Of a DNA stretch of 64,000 nt, positions 8,536-16,101 are shown one piece after another. Made by a program: the position numbers and the translations under genes. Below the pieces are notes generated by a model that worked only from the letters and a program-made list of their open reading frames with translations, was not told the DNA's origin and did not search any database. The stretch is from an uncultured Altererythrobacter sp. (lineage in GTDB: Bacteria; Pseudomonadota; Alphaproteobacteria; Sphingomonadales; Sphingomonadaceae). Numbering within the stretch: position 1 is the first letter of the stretch; each line of letters opens with the position of its first letter. The stretch spans positions 57,410 to 121,409 of the forward strand of contig CAJXNC010000008.1 of assembly GCA_913056125.1 (NCBI GenBank), in the 5' to 3' direction.

Positions 8536-8628
8536 AGAAAAAAGGCCTCCGTTCTCATGGAACGGAGGCCCTTTGGGATCGTGTTACCGGCCGTTTGGAC
8601 GGGAGGGGGGGTCTCGGCGGGTAACATT
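8536..8628 (-). ncRNA. Candidate C-rich small RNA (GsrN-like), minus strand
   Basis: On the minus strand a transcript of about 93 nt would start near 8628. A first hairpin closed by GTTACC/GGTAAC (8620-8625 with 8583-8588) displays a loop containing CCCCCCCUCCC (8611-8601). A perfect 11-bp terminator hairpin with six U follows. This plan (C-rich loop able to pair with Shine-Dalgarno G-tracts, then terminator) is that of alphaproteobacterial stress sRNAs such as Caulobacter GsrN. Upstream, GGAAC-N16-CATT (8658 down to 8634) is one base from the EcfG consensus. The sequence support is structural; expression is not shown. Confidence 0.6.
8544..8570 (-). terminator. Rho-independent terminator of the sRNA candidate
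   Basis: On the minus strand an 11-bp perfect stem (8570-8560 with 8554-8544) with loop CATGA is followed by TTTTTT (8543-8538) and CTTGG. The T-tract exists only on the minus strand, which sets the direction and implies a minus-strand transcript although no minus-strand protein gene lies upstream. Confidence 0.8.
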
Positions 8629-8633
8629 GGCTA

Positions 8634-8658
8634 AATGAGCGGATGGCGGGCTTGTTCC
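8634..8658 (-). promoter_or_regulatory. EcfG-like promoter candidate of the sRNA
   Basis: On the minus strand GGAAC (8658-8654), 16 bases, CATT (8637-8634). It differs from GGAAC-N16-CGTT at one position and sits just upstream of the predicted sRNA start, in the same intergenic region as the exact EcfG promoter of phyR. Confidence 0.45.
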
Positions 8659-8777
8659 CGCAATCCGGAAAATATTTTGACGGCAAGAAGAAAAGACTAA
8701 TTATCAGTATGTTGTTGAACAATGGGGGTTGGGGTAGGTTTCGCGGTGGGTCTTGCGCCCGGTTTCTTGGCAAGGCA

Positions 8778-8802
8778 GGAACCTCTTTCGGAGAAGGGCG
8801 TT
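8778..8802 (+). promoter_or_regulatory. EcfG-type promoter of phyR
   Basis: GGAAC (8778-8782), 16 bases, CGTT (8799-8802), an exact match to the EcfG consensus. The start point near 8809 leaves a leader of about 25 bases with the ribosome site AAGGGAAGGG before the ATG at 8834. This implies positive feedback of the general stress response on phyR. Confidence 0.82.
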
Positions 8803-8833
8803 CTTTGCGGATGCAACCTAAGGGAAGGGATTT

Positions 8834-9628
8834 ATGTCGATAGGGGCCGAAGTTGCCGCACACCTGCCATTCCTGCGCCGTTATGCGCGGGCGCTGACCG
8901 GCTCTCAGAGCACGGGCGATGCCTTTGTGAAGGCGACGCTCGAAGCGGCCTTGGCCGATGAGACCTTGGCCGACAGTCTCAGGGGCGGGCGGGTGCCACT
9001 CTACAAGGCTTTCAACAAGCTGTGGTCGAGCGCCTATCTCGAAGTCCAGGACGCCGACGTGCCGGCGGGTCTGCACGAAGCCGCCGCGCAGGACCAGCTC
9101 AAGAAGATCACTCCGGTCAACCGGCAGGCCCTGCTGCTGACCACGGTGGAGGATTTCACGCCTGCGGAAGCAGCCGAAATCATGGATATCGACGAAGGCG
9201 ATGTCGATGCATTGGTGCGCGAAGCGGTGTCCGATATCGAACGCGAGACCACCACAAACGTGCTCATCATCGAGGACGAGCCGCTGATCTCCATGCAGCT
9301 TGAGGACCTCGTTCGTTCGCTTGGTCACGAGATTTGCGGCACTGCCGCCACGCGCACGCAGGCGCAGGAAGTGGTTGCCAATGGTACGCCGGGGCTGGTT
9401 CTGGCGGATATCCAGCTGGCCGATGGATCTTCGGGACTGGATGCGGTGGACGATATCCTCGCCATCGACAGCGTACCGGTGATCTTCATTACCGCCTATC
9501 CCGAGCGCCTGCTCACGGGTGACCGGCCCGAGCCGACCTATCTCATCACCAAGCCGTTCCAGGAGGACACGGTACGCGCTGCGATCAGCCAGGCGCTGTT
9601 CTTCGGGTCCAGCCGTCCACTCGGCTAA
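8834..9628 (+). CDS. phyR: General stress response regulator PhyR (sigma-factor mimic)
   Basis: PhyR is the phosphorylation-controlled anti-anti-sigma factor that sequesters NepR and frees EcfG. Residues 1-135 form the ECF-sigma-like domain (region 2-like LPFLRRYARALTG, region 4-like VNRQALLLTTVEDFTPAEAAEIM). Residues 142-260 form the receiver domain, with acidic E147/D148, phosphoacceptor D192 in LADIQLADGSSG, T220 and K240. The length of 264 matches the family. It is driven by an EcfG-type promoter. Unlike many alphaproteobacterial loci, no nepR or ecfG lies beside it in this window. Confidence 0.96.
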   Translation: MSIGAEVAAHLPFLRRYARALTGSQSTGDAFVKATLEAALADETLADSLRGGRVPLYKAFNKLWSSAYLEVQDADVPAGLHEAAAQDQLKKITPVNRQALLLTTVEDFTPAEAAEIMDIDEGDVDALVREAVSDIERETTTNVLIIEDEPLISMQLEDLVRSLGHEICGTAATRTQAQEVVANGTPGLVLADIQLADGSSGLDAVDDILAIDSVPVIFITAYPERLLTGDRPEPTYLITKPFQEDTVRAAISQALFFGSSRPLG

Positions 9629-9656
9629 TCCATTTTGCAGTGCTAGGGTCGGGGTC

Positions 9657-10040
9657 ATGGCCAATAGCAAGCCCCGCATCCTCAAGCTCAAGATCCAGCT
9701 CTATTGCGGTGACGAGATCGCCATGGGGCCGGGCAAGGCGGACCTGCTCGATGCCATTGCCGATACAGGTTCGATTTCGGCGGCCGCGCGGCGGCTGGGC
9801 ATGAGCTATCGCCGCGCCTGGCTGCTGGTCGATGCGATGAATCGCTGCTTCACGGACAGGCTGGTGGAAACGCGCCCGGGTGGTGGCCGAAAGGCTGGCG
9901 CCAGCCTTACGCCTGCGGGACAGGATATGCTTGCTGCGTATCGCGCGCTCGCTGCACAGGCTGACGAATGCAGCCGCGGGGATGCCTTTGCCAGCCTTGA
10001 AGCCGCCTTGCGTGAGGCTCCGCTCCCCTCTGCCGACTGA
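9657..10040 (+). CDS. ModE-like winged helix-turn-helix regulator without Mop domains
   Basis: 127 residues from the ATG at 9657. The DNA-binding part matches the LysR-like wHTH of ModE N-terminal proteins: ADLLDAIADTGSISAAARRLGMSYRRAWLLVDAMNRCF, followed by ETRPGGGRKAGASLTPAGQDMLAAYR. The C-terminal molybdate-binding Mop domains of full ModE are absent, so effector sensing is unknown. It lies 28 bases after phyR and faces the MATE gene convergently. No molybdate transporter is adjacent, although a molybdo-flavoprotein-type [2Fe-2S] subunit is encoded 9 kb away. Confidence 0.88.
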   Translation: MANSKPRILKLKIQLYCGDEIAMGPGKADLLDAIADTGSISAAARRLGMSYRRAWLLVDAMNRCFTDRLVETRPGGGRKAGASLTPAGQDMLAAYRALAAQADECSRGDAFASLEAALREAPLPSAD

Positions 10041-10041
10041 C

Positions 10042-11406
10042 CTAGGCTCCGGGCAGGACGATCCGGTCCTTGCGGCGGTAGGACAGGTAATACCAGGCAA
10101 GCGCCATAGACACGGCGCCGCCGGCAAGATTGGCCAGCAGCTCGGAGCCATAGACCGCATCGGGTCCCCATAGAGGCTGCATGAAGGCGGCAAAGGGAAC
10201 CATTACCAGCAGGACGCGTGCGATAGACAGGCCGAGCGCGGTCGACGCGTGGTCGATGGCGTTGAAAGCGCCATTGCCCATGATGAACAGACCATAGGCC
10301 GCATAGCCCCAGACCGAGATTTGCAGATAGCGGGCCGCTGCATCCACTGTCGCAGCATCGTCGCTGAACAGTCCGGCAAACCAGAAGCGCGCGAAATAGA
10401 GGATCACCGCCGCCAGCAAGCCGTAGAAGATGCAGAACATGCCTGCCTGAAGCATGGCCGCGCGGGCGCGGTCGTAACGCTCCGCACCCCAATTCTGGCC
10501 GACAATGGCGCCGATCGAGCCCGACAGGCCTAGCAGCGGGACTACGGCCAGTGACTGTAATCGTCCGCCAACTCCGAAGCCGCCAACCGCAGCCTCGCCC
10601 TCATTGGCGAGGAAGGCCGTCATGATAGAGAGGCCCACCGGGTTGATGGAATTGGTGAAAGCCGCCGGCACGGCCACCTTGGCCACATCGCGCACGCCCT
10701 GACCGACATCGGCACCGGCCAGGACGGAAGGCTGGAATGGGATCTCGCCCCTTTGCACCATGGCGAAGCCAACGCCTGCGCCAATGATCCAGCCGGCGAT
10801 GGTCGCATAGGAAGCTCCGGCGATGCCGAAGCCCGCAAAGCCGAAAGCGCCGTCGATCAGGATCGGGTCGAGCACCCAGTTGGCAGCAGCAAAGCTTATA
10901 GAGACGGCGGTACTGGCCTTGGCCGCACCCTGCGCGCGCAGCACGCCGTTCATGCCGGAAAGGGTCAGCAGCAGCGGAAAGCCGAGCGCATAGGGCAGCA
11001 TGTAGAGGCCGATCTGGCGCAGCATCTCGCCCTTGGCCTGGAGCAGGCCGAACAGCGCATCGTGACCGAGAAAAAGCGCCGATGCGACAAGCAGCCCTGT
11101 GGCAAGGCCAATCAATATGCCAAGGGCCGCACAGCGCGTCGCCCGCTCCTCGTTCCCTGCGCCGATAGCCCGGCTGACCACCGAACTCGTGCCCGCCATC
11201 ACGCCCACGCCGAGGCTGGAAAGCGCGGTGGAAACGGGGAAGATGAAGCTCATTGCTGCCAGTTCGGTCGCACCGAGGCGGCCGACGAAATAGGCGTCGA
11301 TTATACCGATGGACATGATTGCGGTCACGCCAACGATCAGGGGTGCGGTCTGCTGGACCAGATGCCGCGCAATCGATCCGCGCGTGAGCTTGGCCTTCTT
11401 CGACAT
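10042..11406 (-). CDS. MATE family efflux transporter
   Basis: A 454-residue, about 12-TM transporter that exports drugs or metabolites in exchange for Na+ or H+. The N-terminal half carries PLIVGVTAIMSIGIIDAYFVGRLGATELAAMSF, typical of MATE/NorM proteins, and the second half repeats the plan (VPAAFTNSINPVGLSIMTAF). It starts 20 bases after the alcohol dehydrogenase stop on the same strand and is plausibly the last cistron of the cupin operon. Substrate is unknown. Confidence 0.92.
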   Translation of the reverse strand: MSKKAKLTRGSIARHLVQQTAPLIVGVTAIMSIGIIDAYFVGRLGATELAAMSFIFPVSTALSSLGVGVMAGTSSVVSRAIGAGNEERATRCAALGILIGLATGLLVASALFLGHDALFGLLQAKGEMLRQIGLYMLPYALGFPLLLTLSGMNGVLRAQGAAKASTAVSISFAAANWVLDPILIDGAFGFAGFGIAGASYATIAGWIIGAGVGFAMVQRGEIPFQPSVLAGADVGQGVRDVAKVAVPAAFTNSINPVGLSIMTAFLANEGEAAVGGFGVGGRLQSLAVVPLLGLSGSIGAIVGQNWGAERYDRARAAMLQAGMFCIFYGLLAAVILYFARFWFAGLFSDDAATVDAAARYLQISVWGYAAYGLFIMGNGAFNAIDHASTALGLSIARVLLVMVPFAAFMQPLWGPDAVYGSELLANLAGGAVSMALAWYYLSYRRKDRIVLPGA

Positions 11407-11426
11407 CGCCCGGCGCTAGGCCCCGA

Positions 11427-12428
11427 TCACGGCGCGATCAACACCTTGCACTGCTCGGTCCGGTGTTTGAGGCTCTCGAAGACGTCAGGCGTATCGGACA
11501 GGCTGATCGTGTCGGTCACCAGCAGGCGCGGAGCCTCGGCGCCGTCTTCCAGCGCGCGCAAAGTCGCCTCATATTCCGGCACGGTGAAGAAGGCGCTGGT
11601 CACCAGTCGCACTTCCTTGCTCAGCATGGCGAAGGAATTGAACGTGTCGGGCTTGGTGCACAGGCCCAGCAGCAGGATGGTGCCGGCAGGCTTCACCTGG
11701 TCCACAGCCTGCGCGATCAGGCCGGGAATGCCGACGCATTCGAAGACGATATCCGCCTTGCCGCCAAGGCCCTCCTCCGCGCTGCCGACAGGATCTTCCG
11801 GATCGACCACGAAGAGATCCGCGCCCATGTCGAGCGCGCGCTGTTCCTGATAAGTGCTGATATCCTGCACCGCGACCTTGGCTGCGCCATATCGCCTTGC
11901 CCAGAAAGCGACGGCCAGCCCGATGGGACCGGCACCGAGCACCAGCACCTTGTCGCCGGTCTTCATGCCCGAGAGGTTGATGCCGTGCAGCGCCACAGCC
12001 AGCGGCTCGATGATCGCACCGTCCGCGAGGCTTAGATCGCTGGGCAGGGGAACACACTGATTGGGCTTGGTGACGGCATATTCGGCGTAGCCGCCACCCT
12101 GCAGGCCGAAATTCGTGCACCACTGCACCGCGCCCTTGCGGCAATATTCGCAATGGCCGCAGCTCTTGAGCGGGATGACCGAGACAAGGTCGCCGACCTT
12201 CTGTTCGGTTACGCCCTTTCCTAGCGCCACCACTTCGCCGGCGAATTCGTGGCCCAGCACGTCGCCATGCTTGCAGCCATATGCAGCGTCCTCGGTCATG
12301 TGCAGGTCGCTGCCGCAAATGCCGCAGCGGCCGACCTTGACCACCAACTCGCCTTCGCCCGGCGTCGGGTCGGGAATATTTTCGAATTCGAGCGGCGTGT
12401 GCAGGGCCTGGAAGGTTACGGCTTTCAT
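11427..12428 (-). CDS. Zinc-dependent alcohol dehydrogenase (MDR superfamily)
   Basis: A 333-residue medium-chain dehydrogenase. Catalytic zinc ligands lie in GRCGICGSDLH and GHEFAG; structural-zinc cysteines in CGHCEYCRKGAVQWC; the nucleotide-binding motif is GAGPIGLAVAF. The enzyme would oxidise an alcohol with NAD(P)+. It lies 14 bases downstream of the SDR gene, in the same operon as the three cupins, so an intermediate of that pathway is the likely substrate. Confidence 0.92.
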   Translation of the reverse strand: MKAVTFQALHTPLEFENIPDPTPGEGELVVKVGRCGICGSDLHMTEDAAYGCKHGDVLGHEFAGEVVALGKGVTEQKVGDLVSVIPLKSCGHCEYCRKGAVQWCTNFGLQGGGYAEYAVTKPNQCVPLPSDLSLADGAIIEPLAVALHGINLSGMKTGDKVLVLGAGPIGLAVAFWARRYGAAKVAVQDISTYQEQRALDMGADLFVVDPEDPVGSAEEGLGGKADIVFECVGIPGLIAQAVDQVKPAGTILLLGLCTKPDTFNSFAMLSKEVRLVTSAFFTVPEYEATLRALEDGAEAPRLLVTDTISLSDTPDVFESLKHRTEQCKVLIAP

Positions 12429-12442
12429 TTCGGTCTTTCGTC

Positions 12443-13306
12443 TCAGTCGTTGAGCGGTTTGATCGGTCCCAATTGCATGCCACCATCGATCATCACATGC
12501 GCGCCGGTCATGTAGCTGCCCGCGTCACTGGCGAGCAGCAGGGCAAGCGGCTTGATCTGGTAGGTTTCGGCCATGCGCCCGACGGGCACCAGCTCGTCCC
12601 ATGCCTTCTTCGCCGCCGGGTTCTTCTTCACCCAGCCATCGCCGATATTGGTGACGAAGGGCCCCGGCGCGATGGCGTTCACGCGGATGCCATAGGCAGC
12701 GAGCTCATAGGCCGAATGGCGCATGAAGTGCTTCACGCCGGCCTTGGCCGCCATGTAGGGCACGCCGACAATCGCCTCGTTCACCTCGGCCGCATTGGAA
12801 CTGGTGATGACGATCGAGCCGCCGCGGCGATAGCCGTTGGCCTCATTCGCCTTCATCACCCGCGCCGCCTCGCGCACTGTGTGGAACACGCCGTTGAGGT
12901 TGATGCCGATGCTCTTGTACCAGCGTTCGGGATCGTAGACGTCGATCTGGCCATCGGGATTGCGATCGCCCTCGGGCGTCCAGAAGCCATTGCCGACATC
13001 GAGCCCGGCATTGGCGAAAGCGACATCGCAGCCGCCATAGGCGGCTACGTGGTTGTCGAAAGCCTGTGCCACCTGCGCGAGGTCGGCGACGTCGCACACA
13101 TCCCAGCGCGCTTCGTAGCCTTCATCGCACAGCCGCTTGGCTTCGCGCTCGACGCCTTCCGCGTCGATATCTGTCAGCGTGACCTTGGCGCCCGCTTCCG
13201 CGAGCGTTTCGGCATAGGCGAGGCCAATGCCCGAAGCCGCACCGGTGACGAGGCCGGATCGGCCGGTGAGGTCGAACTGGTCGAGCGTTTTGGGTTCGCT
13301 GTTCAC
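12443..13306 (-). CDS. Short-chain dehydrogenase/reductase (SDR)
   Basis: Starts at GTG 13306, which overlaps the stop of the upstream cupin gene in GTGA, giving 287 residues and translational coupling. Cofactor motif TGAASGIG (residues 21-28), acidic residue in LTDIDAEG suggesting NAD(H), and active-site Ser in ITSSNAAE with YMAAK. A small insertion (FWTPEGDRNPDGQIDVYDPE) lies before the active site. It is encoded between cupin and alcohol dehydrogenase genes and probably acts with them on one compound. Confidence 0.92.
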   Translation of the reverse strand: MNSEPKTLDQFDLTGRSGLVTGAASGIGLAYAETLAEAGAKVTLTDIDAEGVEREAKRLCDEGYEARWDVCDVADLAQVAQAFDNHVAAYGGCDVAFANAGLDVGNGFWTPEGDRNPDGQIDVYDPERWYKSIGINLNGVFHTVREAARVMKANEANGYRRGGSIVITSSNAAEVNEAIVGVPYMAAKAGVKHFMRHSAYELAAYGIRVNAIAPGPFVTNIGDGWVKKNPAAKKAWDELVPVGRMAETYQIKPLALLLASDAGSYMTGAHVMIDGGMQLGPIKPLND

Positions 13307-13845
13307 AGGTAAAGCTGCCTGTTGATCGGGATGCCCTGCTCTTTGCAGTAGGTCTCGTAGTGGTTCATGAACCACCAGACATCTAGCGTTTCGACGAAAT
13401 TGCCTTCATCGTCGTAGAACTCGTTGGCGCCCTGCATCCAGAAGAAGGCCTTCATGCCGTCTTCCTCGTCGGTGACGAGCGTGTGCGCATGGCCGGGGAA
13501 TTCGGTGATGAAATCGCCCGGGCGACAGACCCAGTCATATTCGAGATAGCGGAAGCTGCCCTCGAGCCCGATGGCCCAGACCATGCCGCGATGCTTGTGC
13601 GTGCCGATTACGCCCTTGCTCTTGATCCACAGGACGTTGGCATAGATGTTGTTGCGCACGTCGAAGGCGAGGTGGCGGATCGCCGCATTGTCGCCGAAGG
13701 GAACCCACGGGCTCTCCTCTTCCGACGGACCGACATAGGTGCCGGAAATGCAATATTGGTCGAGCATCGCCTTGTGCGCTTCGGGCACGTTGACGATCTT
13801 GAAGGCGCCCGCTTCCGCGGCGGTCTTCGCTCCGAGTTTGGACAT
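13303..13845 (-). CDS. Cupin dioxygenase-like protein A (2,4'-dihydroxyacetophenone dioxygenase family)
   Basis: A 180-residue single-domain cupin. Metal-ligand candidates are the two His of GTHKHRG and the His of HAHTLV, as in Fe-dependent 2,4'-dihydroxyacetophenone dioxygenase, which cleaves a C-C bond next to a ketone. The C-terminus DVWWFMNHYETYCKE and final LYL are shared with paralogue B. It overlaps the SDR gene by 4 bases and is separated from paralogue B by 60 bases. The substrate is not known; the family assignment rests on motif and overall similarity. Confidence 0.85.
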   Translation of the reverse strand: MSKLGAKTAAEAGAFKIVNVPEAHKAMLDQYCISGTYVGPSEEESPWVPFGDNAAIRHLAFDVRNNIYANVLWIKSKGVIGTHKHRGMVWAIGLEGSFRYLEYDWVCRPGDFITEFPGHAHTLVTDEEDGMKAFFWMQGANEFYDDEGNFVETLDVWWFMNHYETYCKEQGIPINRQLYL

Positions 13846-13905
13846 TCTACTCTCCCGATCAGCCCAGGCGGGCGACCCGAAAGCCGCCCGCAGGAGTGAT
13901 GCAAA

Positions 13906-14457
13906 TTACAGGTACAGCTTCTCGTTGAACGGAATGCCGTTTTCCTTGCAGTAGGTTTCGTAGTGGGTGATCATCCACCACACATCGACCGTTTCGATAA
14001 AGTTGGCATCGGCATCGAAGAAGTCGATCGGGCCCTGCATCCAGCCGAACAACTTGCAGCCTTCAGGATGATCGGTGACCAGCGTATGCGCTTCGCCCGG
14101 GGTCTCCAGGATCAGGCCGCCCGGCGTGCCTACCCATTCATATTCGAGGTAGCGGACCGAGCCGGTAATGGTGACCATGGTCACATTGCCGCGGTGGAGA
14201 TGCGTGCCGATTGTGCCCGGTCCCTTCATCCACAGGATGTTGGAATAGGTGTTGGTGCGCACATCGAACATCAGATGCTTGATCGCCGCGCCGTCGCCGA
14301 AGGGCACCCAGGGGCTGTCCACATCGCTCTGCATGTCGATATAGCGGCCACCGGGGCTCAGGCGTTCAACGGTTTCGCGATAAGCCCAGGGAACCTCGAC
14401 GATTTCGGTCACGTCGGAGGCGGGCGCCTTCATCTTGTTTTCGGCTACAGTTGCCAT
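13906..14457 (-). CDS. Cupin dioxygenase-like protein B (2,4'-dihydroxyacetophenone dioxygenase family)
   Basis: 183 residues, the closest paralogue of cupin A: both share SPWVPFGD, the HxH motif (GTHLHRG here), EAHTLVTD and DVWW..HYETYCKE. The ATG at 14457 has a strong ribosome site (AAGGAG). It lies 12 bases after cupin C. Side-by-side retention of all three His ligands suggests it is an active enzyme rather than a decayed copy. Confidence 0.85.
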   Translation of the reverse strand: MATVAENKMKAPASDVTEIVEVPWAYRETVERLSPGGRYIDMQSDVDSPWVPFGDGAAIKHLMFDVRTNTYSNILWMKGPGTIGTHLHRGNVTMVTITGSVRYLEYEWVGTPGGLILETPGEAHTLVTDHPEGCKLFGWMQGPIDFFDADANFIETVDVWWMITHYETYCKENGIPFNEKLYL

Positions 14458-14469
14458 TGGTAGTCTCCT

Positions 14470-15003
14470 TTATCGGATCAAAGTGTCGACATAGTCGGCG
14501 CCGATGCCGACCTTGTCGTAATGTTCGCGTGCCATCGTCATGTAGTCGAACACGTCGAAGTGGCCCACGGTGTTACCTTCTTCGTCCAGCCACATTAGCG
14601 GGCCGGAAACGACGAAAAATACCTTCATCGGGTCAGGGTGCTCATAGGATACCAGCGTGTGGCTTTCGCCCGGCGTCTCGAAAATGAAATCGCCTGCCGT
14701 GGCGGTCCAGTCATGCTCGAGATAAGCCCATTTGCCGCTGATGGTGTAAGCCCAGATCGGCTTGGGATGGTAATGCCGGTTCACGATGCAGGCCTTCTTG
14801 GCCATCAGCACATCGGCCCACATGTTGAGCGAAGGGCTGATCCAGACCGGCTTGGAATAGACATCCTCCACGATCGGAACCCAGTACTCCTCCGGCCCCT
14901 CGGCGATGTTGGCCATATAGGCCTCCGGCTTGGCGCCGGGACGCAGGGCGTGTGGTACGGGCGGCGTACCGGCCCACGGTTCGGTGGTGGGGGCTTCAGG
15001 CAT
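14470..15003 (-). CDS. Cupin dioxygenase-like protein C, divergent paralogue
   Basis: A 177-residue cupin, first cistron of the operon. The metal site is kept (NRHYHPKP, ESHTLV) together with YLEHDW and GDFIFETPGE, but the N-terminus and C-terminus (DVFDYMTMAREHYDKVGIG) differ strongly from A and B. It may act on a different intermediate or form hetero-oligomers. The upstream region carries a direct repeat likely bound by the neighbouring AraC regulator. Confidence 0.83.
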   Translation of the reverse strand: MPEAPTTEPWAGTPPVPHALRPGAKPEAYMANIAEGPEEYWVPIVEDVYSKPVWISPSLNMWADVLMAKKACIVNRHYHPKPIWAYTISGKWAYLEHDWTATAGDFIFETPGESHTLVSYEHPDPMKVFFVVSGPLMWLDEEGNTVGHFDVFDYMTMAREHYDKVGIGADYVDTLIR

Positions 15004-15081
15004 TGCGGCTTCCTCTTGCTCGATCCGGTCTTTTGCTGACCGGTTGGCACCGAGGATAACCCTTCGACACGCGGGACGCTA

Positions 15082-15114
15082 GGACGCAGGCGAATCCGCG
15101 TGCGGACGCAGGCG
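15082..15114. promoter_or_regulatory. Direct repeat GGACGCAGGCG x2, candidate AraC operator
   Basis: GGACGCAGGCG occurs at 15082-15092 and again at 15104-15114, exactly 22 bases apart, i.e. two helical turns on one face of DNA. A partial third copy GGACGCT lies at 15074. Direct repeats at this spacing are the usual binding mode of AraC-family activators, and the site sits between the AraC gene and cupin C. Confidence 0.55.
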
Positions 15115-15125
15115 CATGCGAGCGC

Positions 15126-16058
15126 TCAGTTGCGGGTGCGGAATTCGCGCGGCGTAACGCCGTGCCGCCTGCGGAAACAGCGGGCGAAATAGGCGCTGTC
15201 ATTGAAGCCATGGTCGAAGGCGATCTCGGTGATCGTGGCTTCGGGATAGGCGACAAGCTTTTCGCTCGCCCGCGCCAGCCTCCGCTCCTGAATATAGGCG
15301 CTGGGCGTGGTGCCCATTGCGGCAAAGACCTTCTGCACCGCACGCACGGAGAGGCTGCATTGCTGCGCGATCCCGACCACGGAGAACTGCGGATCCTGCA
15401 GTCGCGCCTCGACAATGGCGCGTACCTGCTGGGCCAGAGCAGGTTCGCTGCGCTTGGCATGGTCGAAATCGGCACCGCGCAATGCCATTGCCAGCATGTC
15501 GAAGAAGAGCGAGGAAACCTCATCCTCCCAGCCTGCGTGATGTTCCTCGCGATAGCCTTGTTGCCATAGCGAGAGCAGGAAATCGTGAAAGATGCGCAGC
15601 GAAGGCGAAGTTCCGGGAAGCTTGGTGACAAGGCGTCGGTCGATCTCGCCGATCCGCTTTTCCAGCAAGTGCCGCGGGAATTCGACGACCAGCGTCTCGT
15701 GCCGCGTCAGTTCGATCACATATGGCGCGCCCGTGGTGCACAGCACCGCGTCGCCGGGTTCGAGCTGGGTGACCGTTCCGCCCTGCTGGTAGTTGCCGAT
15801 GCCGCGGCACTGCAGGTGCAGGATAAGTCGATCTTCGGTTCCGGCGGCTGGCGTGCGGGTGACGCGGCAGGCATTGGTGCGCGGGCGCAGCATGGCCAAT
15901 GGACCAAGGTTCCACGTCCACATCTTGCCGGTGAAGTCACCAGAGTAGGCAGCATCGACCTTGCTGCCGGCATAGCGCTGCGCCGCCATCTCGTTCCAGT
16001 AGCGGGCGCGCTCGCCGGGTTCGACGTCGCGTGTGGTGAATTGCTTTATCGCGCTCAT
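15126..16058 (-). CDS. AraC family transcriptional regulator
   Basis: 310 residues. The N-terminal about 200 residues resemble the AraC-binding-like domain found in regulators of aromatic catabolism (YWNEMAAQRYAG, GDAVLCTTGAPYVIELTRHETLVVEFPRHLL). The C-terminal domain has two HTH motifs (FSVVGIAQQCSLSVRAVQKVF and TITEIAFDHGFNDSAYFARCFRRRHGVTPREFR). It sits between the MFS gene and the cupin operon on the same strand and is the obvious local activator. The inducer is unknown. Confidence 0.93.
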   Translation of the reverse strand: MSAIKQFTTRDVEPGERARYWNEMAAQRYAGSKVDAAYSGDFTGKMWTWNLGPLAMLRPRTNACRVTRTPAAGTEDRLILHLQCRGIGNYQQGGTVTQLEPGDAVLCTTGAPYVIELTRHETLVVEFPRHLLEKRIGEIDRRLVTKLPGTSPSLRIFHDFLLSLWQQGYREEHHAGWEDEVSSLFFDMLAMALRGADFDHAKRSEPALAQQVRAIVEARLQDPQFSVVGIAQQCSLSVRAVQKVFAAMGTTPSAYIQERRLARASEKLVAYPEATITEIAFDHGFNDSAYFARCFRRRHGVTPREFRTRN

Positions 16059-16101
16059 GCTGTGTTCCGGGCGCGAGGCTATCCCGCGCCCGGCTCAGGG
16101 G

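Larger units (their letters stand above)
8277..8833. other. 557-base intergenic region: sRNA candidate, palindrome and phyR promoter
   Basis: No credible protein gene is seen; in particular no nepR or ecfG, which often neighbour phyR. From left to right it holds a perfect palindrome (8502-8523), a minus-strand terminator (8544-8570) closing a C-rich sRNA candidate (8536-8628), and the EcfG-type promoter of phyR (8778-8802). The stretch 8277-8500 shows nothing I can assign. Confidence 0.75.

Noticed and set aside
8369..8638. An 89-codon frame upstream of phyR as a possible nepR
   Set aside because: The predicted peptide has no NepR-like helices and runs through the palindrome and terminator; the region is better explained as sRNA and promoter.
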